64,000 nucleotides of DNA from assembly GCA_949987705.1 (NCBI GenBank), contig OX465286.1, forward strand, positions 24,012,396 to 24,076,395. The letters run 5' to 3'. The notes below the pieces were generated by a model. It had not been told where the DNA came from. It saw only the letters and a program-made list of their open reading frames with translations, and searched no databases. This document shows positions 10,756 to 21,594 of the stretch, one piece after another; position 1 is the stretch's first letter; each line of letters begins with the position of its first letter. This DNA is from Thereva unica (taxonomy: Eukaryota; Arthropoda; Insecta; Diptera; Therevidae). Made by a program: the position numbers and the translations under genes.

Positions 10756-10996
10756 TGGAATTAATTTATTTAATCACAATAAAACAACTAAACTTTCAAT
10801 GTAATATCTTTATTCCTTTTATCCAGGGGACAACAATAAAAACGCCTTTAACTCACGGAAGCTTCAGCTAGAAGTAAGGAAAACAAAAACCGGTGAACAA
10901 TTTAAAAAAAACCCGAGTGCTTTGATTTTCAGCAACAGCGTATTTTGTGGAGTGAATTTTAGGGTTGCCAAGACGCGACAAAGTCAACTTCTAACA
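10756..10996 (-). repeat. copia 5' LTR
   Basis: 241 bp beginning TG at 10756 and ending CA at 10996; on the element's strand it starts TGTTAGAAGTTGAC. It abuts the PBS on one side. On the other side the sequence ATTAATATATAACTGA equals 21595 onward in copy B, so the outer LTR border is fixed by the paralogous copy. Confidence 0.85.
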
Positions 10997-12540
10997 ATTA
11001 ATATATAACTGACTAACCGCATTTTGTTAAAATAAATATTGAAAAATTTCAATTAATCATTAAGAACTAACATTATTTACAGAGCAACGTAGGTTTAAAC
11101 CTCGTCAATGTTGACCCCTGTTTTAGTATTCAGAATTTCGAATAATTCGTCTAACACAGCGTTAAAGATGAAAGGATAAAGGGGGTCTCCTTTTTTGACA
11201 CCTCGTTAGACTGTAAAAGAGTCTATCATTTCCCCATTTCAAACCCGCATTTCTCTTCTGAGAACGTGGTCGTGTCTCTGGATTCTTTCCCAGGGTGATG
11301 GGACAGTTCTGGAGAATATGTGAGAGAGACTCAATCTTGAAGCAGCCCGCTCTGCAGCGCCTATCGTTGCCGATGTTAGAAGGGATGCCTTTGGTTGGTA
11401 GTAGATTGAGCCTCAGTTGGATTGATTTGAGGTATTCCTCGCCTTTCCAGAAAATAGGTGGTTTTAAGATGTAATTATTACAGGCCGAGTGATTGGCGAA
11501 ATGTTTTGTCCCGCCGGCCGCCTGAGTAGGAATATTTCAGACGGGCAGCGAAGTTATCTTTGATGGTCTTGGTGGAAGTAGAATCCCCAACTCTGGACCG
11601 TAGAGCATTTGAGGAGTGTTCGAACAAAAGGTTACATTTCCATCGTTGCTTTTTTTTTCAGAAATCACTAAAATGTGATTAAAAGTGTTAGCATATTTTT
11701 TAAAAATATAATGTTTATGCAGAAATATACATTGAAAAAGTTACCTAACAAACACTATTTGGCCCATTTAAAAACTTTCATATTAATGGAGATAACGGAG
11801 TTTGAAATTTGGAAATGTTACCTTTTGTCAGTAAAACTTGGAAATTTCACTTTTTGAAACGGAAACGTTACCTTTTGAAAGAATTAAAATAAAAGCTTGT
11901 GAAATATTACATAGGGAAATGTCCCTTTTTGCTAGAATTACAGGAACATTTTTATAAAGCAGTGGAAATGTTCCTTTTTGTTTGAAAATCGACATTTTAA
12001 CGTAGCTTTTCTAGCGGAATTGTTGCTATTTGATACCCCAAATTCAACTAGAATGTGTAGTTCATAGATTTATGTACACTTCTGCAAAAAAACGCAAAAA
12101 CCCAAAAGTGGAAATGTTACCTTTTGTTCGAACACTCTTCATTTATCCAGTTACTGTGCAGATTCAGAATCGAGCTGGACAAGTAATTTTGTTCTACCAG
12201 CCTGTTAATTCTTTCCATCATAATTACTGGGATAGTCTCCTTGAAGTTAAAAATGCCAAGACCTCCTTTCTTTCTAGGGGCGTAGAAGATGTGGTTTTCA
12301 CAATGTACTGGAAGATGTAAAAACTTCTTGATGGCTCTACGGATTTGAAGGTCCACTTTTCTGAGCGTCTTTAAGTTTGTGTAGGGCCGCTGCAGACTAG
12401 AGATGTATCTGGGAATGAGGAATTGGTGAAGTATTCTGAACTTCTGCTGGGGCTTAAGCGGTGCACTGATGATGCTCGTTAAGGGGGGAGCCTGCTTTAG
12501 AGGCTTCAAAAAATCTATTTTTTTGAGGAATTTTTAGGGA
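10997..12540 (-). mobile_element. R2-like LINE fragment, copy A (MITE-interrupted)
   Basis: The minus strand reads the RT thumb (KPQQKFRILHQFLIPRYISS, RAIKKFLHLPVHCENH), then, beyond the MITE at 11611-12139, IFWKGEEYLKSIQLRLNLLP and the CCHC finger CRAGCFKIESLSHILQNC of R2-type elements. It is followed, near 11150-11230, by an RT palm motif (GDPLYPFIFNAVLDEL) that should precede the thumb. The order is scrambled and identical in copy B. Confidence 0.85.
11611..12139. mobile_element. 529-bp MITE with CATTT target duplication
   Basis: Ends are inverted: left AGGAGTGTTCGAACAAAAGG, right CCTTTTGTTCGAACACTCTT. CATTT is duplicated (11606-11610 and 12140-12144). Copy B at about 22187-22197 has the empty site with a single CATTT. 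Inside, variants of GGAAATGTTACCTTTTG recur several times in both directions. The small ORF at 11675-11857 has no recognisable product. Confidence 0.88.
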
Positions 12541-12626
12541 AGGAAATAAATATTTAATTGAAACGAAACTTTCAGGTATTATTGTTATATATTTCAACAT
12601 TTTTCTCAAATTTTTTCATTAACATA

Positions 12627-15233
12627 CACCCAACTCTTTTTTTACACGGTAGATACGTTCCAACGAAAACCGTGTAAAAAAAAAACGTGTAAAAAAAGAC
12701 ATGCTACTCGTATTAAAATTGAGGATGTGTTCCACAACTTTAAAAAACCGTGTAAGATCAAAAAAAGAGCTTTGGGTTGACCTAAAATCCGTGCAAAAAA
12801 AGTATAATAGTACTAAAAACCAACAATTATTATAATGAAAAACAAAATATATTTAATATATGTATATTATTATTAAAAACAAAAACAAAATATGTATAGT
12901 TCATACATATTATTATTAAAAAAGTATAAAATAAATAAAAAACAAAATATAATTCAAAATAATAATATTAAAAAAATATAAAAGTAATAAAGAGAAACTT
13001 CAGTCCATAATTGTGAAAATCTAAATTAAATAAAAAAACTATTCACCGCTACTGGATAATAAGCGCGAACGTTTATTACTGACTGGACATAAATCGCTTT
13101 CATCACTAGAGATGTGTAACACATCTGACGAGTTTGAATCCAATAAAGAATCTGGTTCGTTATTGACGTTCTCTGATGTTGGCTTTTTTTTCATTACGAA
13201 ATCTGTAATCAGCTGCTGTGTTTTTGGTTTCTCAAGCTGCTTATACAGTTCTTGATACCCAGCCGTACAGATCTGCAGGTTACGTTTAAATTTAAGTGCA
13301 CGTTCCATGTCGGGATCATATGTGAGAAAATGATGTGTCATACTTGTAGCAAATTTCAAACCCTCGCGAATTAAATTAGCTGTTAGTTGAGGAATTTCAA
13401 CTTCGTCTTCATCATCCTGGTTCTCATTACTAGCATCAACGGTTGCAGCTTCAATTAGATCCTCTTCATCCAAAGGTTTATCAATCATCAATTCATCGAT
13501 GTCCGCAGACTCAAGGTTTTCAAAGCCTTCACCACCAATTGCGTGTGATAGATTTATAATTTCAGAACACACAACTGATGCTTGTGTTACAGAATTTCCG
13601 CTTTTGACGCATTCTGGCCAAATTTTTCTCCAACAAGCATTTAGAGTAGATGTCCGCAATTGTTTTATGGCAAAAGAAGCATGTGTAATACAATCCATAA
13701 TTGTATAATTTTTCCATGCCTGTACGACCGTCAAGTCCCCTTGCTCGACTGAATCCAAAATATATTTAAATGCTTGTTTTATATAATAAATTTTAAATGT
13801 TGCTATTATACCCTGATCCAATGGCTGAATCAGTGAAGTGGTATTAGGTGGCAAAAACACCAACTGAATATTTGGATGATCTATCACAGGATGGCTGGGG
13901 GCGTTATCGACAAGCAAAAGTACTTTGAATTCAAGCCCCTTTTGATCCATATATTTTTCTACTTCAATAACGAAGCACTCGTGGAACCATTTTATAAATA
14001 AAGCCGACGTCATCCATGCCTTTTTATTCGCCATCCAATGAACTGGAAGCTGTTTAATATTTTTTCCTCTCAAAGCTCGTGGCATGAGTGATCGGTTGAT
14101 TACCAGAGGTTTTAAAATCTTATCTCCAGATGCGTTGCTGCACAATAAGAACGTCACGCGATCCTTAGCCGCTTTGAAACCACCAGCAGATTTTTCTGAT
14201 TTCGATATGTAGGTTCTGGTAGGCATTTTTTTCCAATATAATCCCGTTTCGTCGGCATTAAATACTTGATCTGTCGTATAACCCCCGTCTTGAATTATTT
14301 TTAGTAGCTTTTCTGGAAAGATCTTTGCAGCATTTTCATCACCTGACGCTACTTCACCTTTTATTTTTACATTGTGAAAGGCGTGTCTTTTTAGAAATCC
14401 TGTCAGCCATCCCTCACTTGCATTAAATATCAGTTTCTTTGTGGAACTAGTTGATGGCTCCGATTCCACAAGTCGTTCGTATATTCTAAGTCCCTTCTCT
14501 TTTATAAGCTTTCCATCTATCGGTATTTTTTTCCGCAGTACATCCTCTATCCAAAACACTAAAAGTTTTTCCGTTTTCTCTAAGATAGTATTTCGACTGT
14601 ATGATGATGTTTTGGAACTGACATTCGATCCAGAAATTACAGATTGTCGAATGGAATCTTCATTTTTTTTTATTGTTCTAATGGTCGCTTCATTCAAACC
14701 AAATTTTTTGCCAACAGATGTAGGACCTGCACCTCTCTTAAGACAGTCTAAGATTTTAATTTTAGTTTCTAAAGAAATCGCTTGTCTCTTCCGATTATTT
14801 TTTGATTTTTCAGACATCTTATTAGGCTATAATAAAATTTAAATAAAAATCACTTATTGAACAATTTTCTAAACCAGATTTTCGCAATATATGTTATTAC
14901 CTTTTTGTTGTAAGTAAATCCAAACAGAAATTATATTGGCACTAAAACTTATAAAAAACAAATATTTTTTTCTTGGGCACACTCTTGAATACAATTACAT
15001 TCTTAATGATGTAACCTAACCCAATTTTAAATAGACAAATATAAAATGCGTCTAAAAAAATTCTGGGAATTCCCCCAGTTATATTTTTCTTTTGTAACCG
15101 GGTGTACCAAAATTTTTTTGAACTTCGTGTTAGAACAAATAATTCGTGTTAAAAAAAAATATTTTTTGCTTTTTGTGGACCGTGTTATTTCAAATTCGTG
15201 TAAAAAAAGACCGTGTAAAAACAGAGTTGGGTG
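12627..15233 (-). mobile_element. Tigger/pogo-family DNA transposon
   Basis: 2607 bp with TIRs starting CACCCAACTCT (24 bp, one mismatch, extending as repeated ACACGGT/TTTACACG motifs). TA flanks both ends (12625-12626, 15234-15235). The empty site with a single TA is in copy B at 22675-22676. It encodes one full-length transposase. The near-perfect TIRs and open frame suggest recent activity. Confidence 0.93.
13039..14817 (-). CDS. Tigger-like (CENP-B/DDE_1) transposase
   Basis: 592 residues. The N-terminus (residues 10-60, KRQAISLETKIKILDCLKRG ... GLNEATIRTIKK) is a CENP-B/Psq-type helix-turn-helix; a second CENP-B-type DNA-binding domain follows (about 75-150, with WLTGFLKRH). The DDE catalytic domain shows VFNADETGLYWKKMP (D189), LLLVDNAPSHP (D304) and PPNTTSLIQPLDQGI (D334). 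It cuts and pastes the element by binding its TIRs in the nucleus. The acidic Ser-rich tail (about 555-590) is common in the family. Length matches TIGD1-like proteins. No frameshift or missing catalytic residue is seen. Confidence 0.93.
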   Translation of the reverse strand: MSEKSKNNRKRQAISLETKIKILDCLKRGAGPTSVGKKFGLNEATIRTIKKNEDSIRQSVISGSNVSSKTSSYSRNTILEKTEKLLVFWIEDVLRKKIPIDGKLIKEKGLRIYERLVESEPSTSSTKKLIFNASEGWLTGFLKRHAFHNVKIKGEVASGDENAAKIFPEKLLKIIQDGGYTTDQVFNADETGLYWKKMPTRTYISKSEKSAGGFKAAKDRVTFLLCSNASGDKILKPLVINRSLMPRALRGKNIKQLPVHWMANKKAWMTSALFIKWFHECFVIEVEKYMDQKGLEFKVLLLVDNAPSHPVIDHPNIQLVFLPPNTTSLIQPLDQGIIATFKIYYIKQAFKYILDSVEQGDLTVVQAWKNYTIMDCITHASFAIKQLRTSTLNACWRKIWPECVKSGNSVTQASVVCSEIINLSHAIGGEGFENLESADIDELMIDKPLDEEDLIEAATVDASNENQDDEDEVEIPQLTANLIREGLKFATSMTHHFLTYDPDMERALKFKRNLQICTAGYQELYKQLEKPKTQQLITDFVMKKKPTSENVNNEPDSLLDSNSSDVLHISSDESDLCPVSNKRSRLLSSSGE

Positions 15234-15235
15234 TA

Positions 15236-15860
15236 TATGTCATAATATGCCGGGTACAAGCATTTCGCCGAGGCGCCTCGAGCGTGCATGTGTCGTGTGG
15301 CGGGAAAGATGCAGGTCACAATTTCCATGTGAAACAAAAACCCCAAAACAAATTTATATTTTCGATAGTATAAATTCTAGTTAAACCTAAAAAATCTAAA
15401 AAAAAGTGAGAAATTCAACAATTTTTCGCAACTTAAAAAAAAATTTTTTTTGAAAAAAAAAAAAAAAATAAAAGTATTTAGATTAAACGAGCGGCTTTTG
15501 GTTTGAATGTGTTTTTCATTTGACTGAAAAATATTAAACGTCGAAGTATTTGTTACAAACGTGCTGACATTTGTTTTAAACTTTGGAGTGTTTGAAAAGC
15601 TGCGCCAAAATCAAAAATTTAAACGTTTGATTTAAAAGTTTTTTTCAAAAGTGTGAATTTTTAGAAAGTCGTTTGACTTGAACACTTTTCGTTTATTTTA
15701 AATGAATTTTTTTTTAATCAAACAGTATTCTCTGTAAACGCGCAGTCAAACGCGCGTGACTTTTGAAATAACAATTATTTTTTCTCTCAGTGTAGAATTT
15801 CCACTTGAAGTATCCATGGGTACGGGGCGATTTTCGAAAAAAATCCAATATTGTATATTG
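15236..15860. other. unidentified AT-rich block shared by both duplicated copies
   Basis: It equals about 22677-23300 nearly base for base. It starts with a GC-richer part (AAGCATTTCGCCGAGGCGCC), then long A/T runs. No gene or TIR was recognised. It borders the truncated gypsy LTR. Confidence 0.6.
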
Positions 15861-15992
15861 TATGAGTATATTATTAATTCAGGTTATATTATTACAATAT
15901 AGGATTATATTCTTCACGTTTAATTCTACTGTAACGAGCAACTCCGGCTTGATCGGCTGATCGGCAACTACTACCGCTGGCTGCTCTCCCCC

Positions 15993-17334
15993 TTAACCGA
16001 CCGTCATCCCACATTCGGCCATCCTGATATTATCATCCGACTCGGATGAGGGTTCATCTTGGTCCTCGTCTCCGGAAAGATGGTCTTTCCACGGCTTCAT
16101 ATTGTCGCAACTAGTCGTTGTTTTCCTAGGCCCTTCACTTGATGCAACTTTCCGGACTGTATACCTTCCTGCTTCACCTACTGAGACTATCGCATATGGG
16201 CCCAGATAAGGCGGAGCTAGTTTATTCCCTGTTGTAAATTGTGTCCTTTTTATTGCTACTAAATCTCCTTCTTTATATTTTCTGCCTTCCTTCCGTTTTT
16301 TGTTATACGTTTTTTCTATTTTCTTGCTGTATTTCACGGATTTGATTTTTCACGTCCTGTCTGGTCTGCTCTCTCTCTTCATCTTGTAACGCTAACATCT
16401 CATTTCTAATTAATTCTGCTATTTGTAAATCATCTTTTTTTCGCATAGTTACTCCGAACATAACTTCAAATGGTGTTCTTTTAATTGCTCTCTGGAAACT
16501 GCTGTTGATTGCCACCTGTACCCGAGGGATGAATTTGTACCACTTTTCAGGTGATTCTATTGACAGTCGTGTTAATACTTCCAAGATCACTCGGTTTTGT
16601 CGTTCCGCTTGCCCATTTGCTCGTGGCACTCCAGCTGTAATTATGGTATGTTCTACATTTTCGTTTCTGCAATAGTCTTGAAAGCTTTTTGATGTAAAGC
16701 TTGATCCACGATGAGTTATGATCCTTTTCGGATTTCCAAAATTTTGCTGCTGCTGTTCTAATTTACGAATTACTTCTTCGGATGAGGTAGTCTTTGTGGG
16801 GTATAACCAAATATATTTGGAAAACCCGTCTATTACGGTGAGTATGTACTTATACAGCTTCGAAGTGGAATCCATTGGTCCTATGTGGTCTAGATGGTAA
16901 ATTTGTAATGGTTTTTCCCCTTTATCCAGGCTGTGCAAAAACCTTTCCTGTTTTCCTGTCTTCCTATTTGCTAAAATACAACTTACACAGTTGTTTATAC
17001 AACTTTGCACCTTCTCTCTAAGCCTTGGTATATAAAATTCTCTAGAAGTTAGCAGCATCGTCTTCTGTACTCCGAAATGTCCTTCTTCGTGCTTTTTTCT
17101 AATTATTTCCTTCTCCATGTTTCTTGGTACGACTACCAGTTGAAATCCACTTTCTTCTTTCATTAGGATGCCATTTTTTATGAAGAAATTTCCATATGAT
17201 GGTTTTTCTTGGACCACTGATTTGATGGAGCAAATAAACTCGTCTACTCCTTGGGCCTTTTTTATCCTTGCGGTTACTTCCTGTTCCATTACTGCGATCA
17301 ATGGTGCTCTGCTGAGAGTATCTACGTGAACCAT
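15993..17334 (-). pseudogene. gypsy integrase, copy A
   Basis: Same protein as 23433-24773 in copy B, but a one-base length difference in a T run near 16308 splits it into two frames (16303-17334 and 15993-16337). The HHCC zinc region is at KKHEEGHFGVQKTML ... CINNCVSCI; the core has YHLDHIGPM (first D), ITHRGSSF (His where the second Asp is expected) and ANGQAERQNR (Glu). Confidence 0.9.
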
Positions 17335-17352
17335 TTTTCTCGATGATCTATG

Positions 17353-18339
17353 TTATACTTCGAACTCGTACTCTTGAAAATATATTATCCACTTTTGAAC
17401 TGCGTTTGGTAAATCTTTTTTGTTCATTGTTTGGCGAAAAGCAGCACAATCTGTCACAACCCTAAACTTGTTTCCTAAAATGTAGATGCGAAATTTTTTT
17501 AAGGCCCTGAAAACTGCATATACCTCAAGTATATAACTGTGCCACTTTTGTTCAGCTGGGTTGTTTCTATGACTATAATAGTACACTGGATGAAATCTTC
17601 CATTATCGTCGCCTTGCATTAAGATTGCCGCTGTTCCCACTTTACTGGCGTCCGTATGCACCTCTGTTGGTGCATTTTGGTTGAAAATCGCTAATACTGG
17701 ATTATTTATTAGTGCTTCCTTTAATGTAACAATTGCCTGTCGTTCTGTTGCAGTAATATTAAACTTGCTATCTCTTTTCAGCAGATCCGTTAGTGGCTGT
17801 TCTACAATGGCGTATGAATTAATAAATTTCCTAAAAAATCCTGTTAACCCAAGAAATGCCTGTAGGTTTTTTATATTTTTCGGCTCTGGGAAGTTTTTAA
17901 CAGCTTTGATCTTTTCGTGTGACAGTTTTATTTTGCCTTTGGCAATTGTATGCCCTAAAAACTGTATTTTCTGCTTTAGGAACTTGCACTTTTTCCAATT
18001 AAACCTTAATCCATTTTTAGCTGCCGTCTCAAAAACTTGTTCTAGTTTTCTGAGATTTTCATCTACGTTTCTTGAAGCGATAATCATATCATCCATATAG
18101 ACATTAACCACTTCTTTTCTTACCAAATCTCGAAAAATCAACGAAATAAATCTTAAGAATACTGATGGGGCAGTAGCAAGTCCGAATGGTACTCTGTTAA
18201 ATTCGAATTGTCCATCTGCCGTTACAAATGAAGTGTATTTCTTGCTGTTTTCATGTATGGGCACATGAAAGTATCCGTTTTTCAAGTCTAGTGTTGTAAA
18301 AACTTCTGCATCTTTAAGATTATCAAGGATGTCTTCCAT
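17353..18339 (-). CDS. gypsy RT-RNase H, copy A (partial)
   Basis: 328 residues. RT blocks: TTLDLKNGYFHVPI (first Asp), FNRVPFGLATAPSVF, VYMDDMIIAS (catalytic YMDD), FLGHTI, FLGLTGFFRKFI. RNase H begins at TEVHTDASKVGTAAIL and includes HSYILEVYAVFRALKKF. The first RT blocks (VDYRKINNRI-type) lie upstream at about 18350-18480 in another frame after a break at 18339. A stop near 17353 separates it from integrase. Confidence 0.92.
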   Translation of the reverse strand: MEDILDNLKDAEVFTTLDLKNGYFHVPIHENSKKYTSFVTADGQFEFNRVPFGLATAPSVFLRFISLIFRDLVRKEVVNVYMDDMIIASRNVDENLRKLEQVFETAAKNGLRFNWKKCKFLKQKIQFLGHTIAKGKIKLSHEKIKAVKNFPEPKNIKNLQAFLGLTGFFRKFINSYAIVEQPLTDLLKRDSKFNITATERQAIVTLKEALINNPVLAIFNQNAPTEVHTDASKVGTAAILMQGDDNGRFHPVYYYSHRNNPAEQKWHSYILEVYAVFRALKKFRIYILGNKFRVVTDCAAFRQTMNKKDLPNAVQKWIIYFQEYEFEV

Positions 18340-18519
18340 TAGCGGCGTTGGAAAATGTTATCGTATTATTCGGTTGTTTATTTTTCTGTAGTCGATACAC
18401 ACCCTTGGGGATCCATCCTTCTTTTTAGGGATAACCACTTGGCTAGTAAATGGTGACGTTGAATGTCTAATTATTTCTTCTTTGATCCAAATTTCGATTT
18501 GTTTCGCGACGGCTTCTTT

Positions 18520-18815
18520 TTACTTTATCGGAAACTTCCTTGGCTGGTGATAAATTGGCGTTTCATCATTTAGGATAATTGTCATTTCCACGGGGTACTC
18601 TTTTAATGCTTTTGGCTTGTAGTTCTCTATTTTGTCTTTTATTAATTTCTCATATTTGGCCGGTACATCGATATCCATTTCATTTTGAACTTGTATTTGC
18701 ATGATGTGTGGTTCTTCTTTGGCTTTAAAGAATGTTGGTCCAGTTTTTCCGAACATAACTTCTGCTTGAGATACGTAGTCTATTCCTATTATGACGTCAT
18801 AGCGTATGTTCTCAG
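18520..18815 (-). pseudogene. gypsy protease end, copy A (deletion remnant)
   Basis: Only the last part of the protease (DYVSQAEVMFGKTGPTFFK ...) and the linker to RT remain. The 382-bp deletion, with CAG at both ends in copy C, joins this directly to the middle of gag. Confidence 0.85.
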
Positions 18816-19614
18816 TTGCAGCAATGAATATCCGTTACTGTTGTTGTTCGTCTCGCTGAATAAAAATTGTTTCCAGTTTTCACATTTTTATTTTCTCGTA
18901 AATTAGCTTTAAATTTCATGTAGTCTTCATATTTGCTTTTTAATTCCGAAAGATTTCTGACGCCATACAGCATACTTTTGTGCTCTTCACAACCTGGTAA
19001 ACCATTGATGACATATTGTATTATGGATTTTTCGTCCACCTCTGCTAATTGGCCGATTTCCTGTAATCTGTATACATATTCACGGAAAGACTCACTTCTT
19101 CATTTTTGCTTTTTGTAATTTATTATACACATCTGTTTTACAAATCTGTGTTTTAAATTCATCACATAACTGTTTTTTTAGTTCTTCATATGTTTTATAT
19201 GAGCACGTTTTTATAAAGAATTTTGCAGCACCGCTTAACTGTCTACAGGCGAATATAACTTTTTCTGCATTAGACCAATTACTAAGTTCCGGTATTTCCT
19301 CGAATTCCTGGAACCACGAGTCTACGGAAAAATTATCTTCTCCTGAGAATTTCGATATCAAATTTTCAATATCTTTGATCGAAATGCCGCTGGAGGTTGC
19401 CATTGCCTTTGGTTTGACTTCTGATATTTTTGTTGTTAATTTTTTTTGTGTTTTCTTCTAATTCACTGTCGTCTGCTGATTCTACTGTAATATCCAAAGC
19501 TTTTGCTGGTCTCTTTACTAACACTCTTTTTGTCCCCGTTGTGTCCAACTGTAATTTTTCTAATTCAGCTTGTAATTCTTCCACTTTCTTTTTTCGCAAC
19601 GTGTCTATGTCCAT
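18812..19614 (-). pseudogene. gypsy gag, copy A
   Basis: Three overlapping frames (19366-19614, 19092-19403, 18812-19039) make up the gag seen whole in copy C at 40733-41584. A one-base loss near 19099 breaks the middle frame. N-terminal LRKKKVEELQAELEKLQL looks like a SAP-type helix-extension-helix. The capsid region has DSWFQEFEEIPELSNWSNAE and AAKFFIKTC. Confidence 0.85.
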
Positions 19615-19893
19615 GACTTGGTGCCGATTTTTTTTTGCTTAATTAACACAGTGAACTCATTGGTTGAGCCCCCAAATTATGTGGGAAATGATCTCACAAT
19701 ACTTTTAATAATAACGATTTTTTTATTAATTCAAGTTACATATGAGTATATTATTAATTCAGGTTATATTATTACAATATAGGATTATATTCTTCACGTT
19801 TAACTCTACTGTAACGAGCAACTCCGGCTTGATCGGCTGATCGGCAACTACTACCGCTGGCTGCTCTCCCCCTTAACCGACCGTCATCCCACA

Positions 19894-21062
19894 TTTATTT
19901 AATATATTTTTGAAGTAAAACTTCTTTAGGGACGTTTGCTTAAAAAAATTTACATGAGAGTGAATCAATTTCATTCGTGTAACGCTCTCACACATGAAAA
20001 ATCGTCAGAACTTTCGTATAACGATGGCTCTTATATAACCCATTACAAGAGAAGGCAGATGGTAAGGTGTAATCCAGAATTAGACCCAAACAAGTGAGAA
20101 TTTACCCGATGACTCAAGGGAGCTTTCCTGGAGTTTTCATAAATTTTATAGAAAAAAAGAAAACGGGCAATTATCTTCGTCGCCATAAAATGTGACATTA
20201 GCATACTCAATAGCCCGGCTCTCATTCGATACGGAGGACATGCAACTTTGGAGAAGTGGTTAGAATTTAGTAGGGCGACTGCTTAGGTAAAGCCATTCTC
20301 GGTCTTGGAACGAAAAAGGCATTTGCAAAAGATGAACAAAATAAAAGCTTTACGATACCGGATCCACAGGCGCCCATGAATATTTCTTTTTGCAATGTTC
20401 AATTTCCCGCTGGGTCCCCCAGTGGGACTTGCAAGCTTACAGAAGTACTGAAAAGAGCACTTACTAGTAAGGGGTAGGCCTTACCATACCGCTTACAGAT
20501 GAGCAGTTCTATAAGTACTCTAAGGTAAGCCCTTTCGTAACTACTCTACGGAAAGTATAAAAATAAGGCCTTACCTCCTATGACATCGTGTGTAAAAATA
20601 AGCACTTCTATAAGGCCTACCCCTTACTAGTAAGTGCTTATTTTAGTACTTCTGTAAGCTTACAGGTCCTACTGGGAAATTGTGTATGTGTTAAGTTTTC
20701 ACCCTAAAATTTTCTGGCGGGAAAATTGGAAGCGTTGCTCAGGGGACGTCATTTTGAGCGCTGCCAAATATGCTCCCAAGTGGACATTACTGGAGTTTTA
20801 AGAACTTTTATAGAACGAAGAAAACGGCGTTTATCTTGGTGACCATAAACGTTGAAATTAGCATACTTAATAGATCGGTTTTCGCTCGATACGGAGGGCA
20901 AGCAGTATTGGACGTGGTCAGTATACTTAATTGGGGGACCGCTTTGGTAATACCACCGGGCGCGCTTGTCACAATGTGTGTATGTCACATTACACGACTC
21001 GCACAGCACAGAGGCCAAAGTTAAAAAGTAAATGGAGCTGGTATGTGAACGGGAGCGCTGAA
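19894..21062. other. unidentified block with two diverged internal repeats, copy A
   Basis: It matches 41866-42... and on to 43376 in copy C, apart from the MITE at 41910-42223. Two sub-blocks, about 20115-20290 and about 20785-20950, resemble each other (both contain TTAGCATACT and CGATACGGAGG). On the minus strand both translate to related peptides (LLSMLMSHFMATKI and LLSMLISTFMVTKI). No complete gene. A MITE sits between them at 20418-20676. Confidence 0.5.
20418..20676. mobile_element. 259-bp CCCAGT-type MITE
   Basis: The two halves are inverted: CCCAGTGGGACTTGCAAGC on the left, inverted on the right as GTAAGCTTACAGGTCCTACTGGG-like sequence, followed inward by AAGTGCTTATT/GCACTTACTAGTAAGGGGTAGG arms. 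An equal copy is at 42706-42964. The end motif CCCAGTAGGA is the same as in the 41910-42223 MITE. It is non-coding. Confidence 0.75.
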
Positions 21063-21594
21063 GGAGTGTTCAAAGATGGCTTTTGTAACAATCCACTTCC
21101 TGTTGGGATATTGCTTTACCAGAATCTTGTCCTTTTTATACTTCTCTTGTAAAAAAAGTTCTGCTGGTGCTGAAGGAATATTAGTGAACATACATATATT
21201 GGGCCAATGAGTGTTGGAATTGGGCATTAGTATTGATGTTTTAGTATTTACTATCTGCTAGTTACACAAGAAAAAACACAACATGGGACTAAGGTAAGTA
21301 TTTAAGGTAACAAAGACCAATTATCAGTAAGAAGCCAAGAGATGTTCTATTTTTATATATCTCCATCTATTCTAATTCGATACGCTTAGTATCAATAACC
21401 CGCATCACCAAAAATGATTAATAAAATAAATACAGTTGGGATCGCAATAATATAAATTTAAAAGATTAATACCGTCTGCTTGATATTTCTCATCTTCTGA
21501 AGTATCTGATTCTGACTCCTCCAACAATTTGCCTGAAAATATAAAAAATATTAACTAACAGCATAATTTAAATTTATTTTAAGTATTAATATAT
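21063..21594. other. unique sequence between the duplicated copies
   Basis: No match elsewhere in the window. It may belong to the junction of the duplication. The only gene-like sign is a 60-bp minus-strand stretch (21473-21532), open for 20 codons of mostly acidic residues (KLLEESESDTSEDEKYQ), preceded by TTTTCAG and followed by GTATTA. It may be a small exon. Confidence 0.4.

Larger units (their letters stand above)
1..10996 (-). mobile_element. Ty1/copia retrotransposon, 3' end outside the window, carrying two nested insertions
   Basis: Reading the minus strand from 10996 downward gives a copia order: 5' LTR, primer-binding site, long leader, gag with two CCHC-like knuckles, protease end, integrase start and reverse transcriptase start. 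The RT runs off the left edge, so the 3' LTR is not seen. A BEL/Pao element (328-5731) splits the RT and a TIR element (6915-8082) splits gag. Part of integrase also seems deleted: near 5870 the reading passes from the integrase core straight to the start of RT. The element is dead. The right LTR borders the duplicated segment that starts at 10997. Confidence 0.85.
15861..19893 (-). mobile_element. Ty3/gypsy retrotransposon, copy A
   Basis: Minus-strand element. The right (5') LTR is 19680-19893 (214 bp, TGTGGGA...TCCCACA). The left (3') LTR is 15861-16013 and lacks about 60 bp of its outer end. The PBS-like TTTGGGGGCTCAACCA lies beside the right LTR at about 19660-19679. Gag, RT-RNase H and integrase are recognisable. 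A 382-bp deletion at 18815, relative to copy C, removed the gag zinc knuckle and most of the protease. It contains the empty Maverick site at 17960-17965. Confidence 0.9.
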
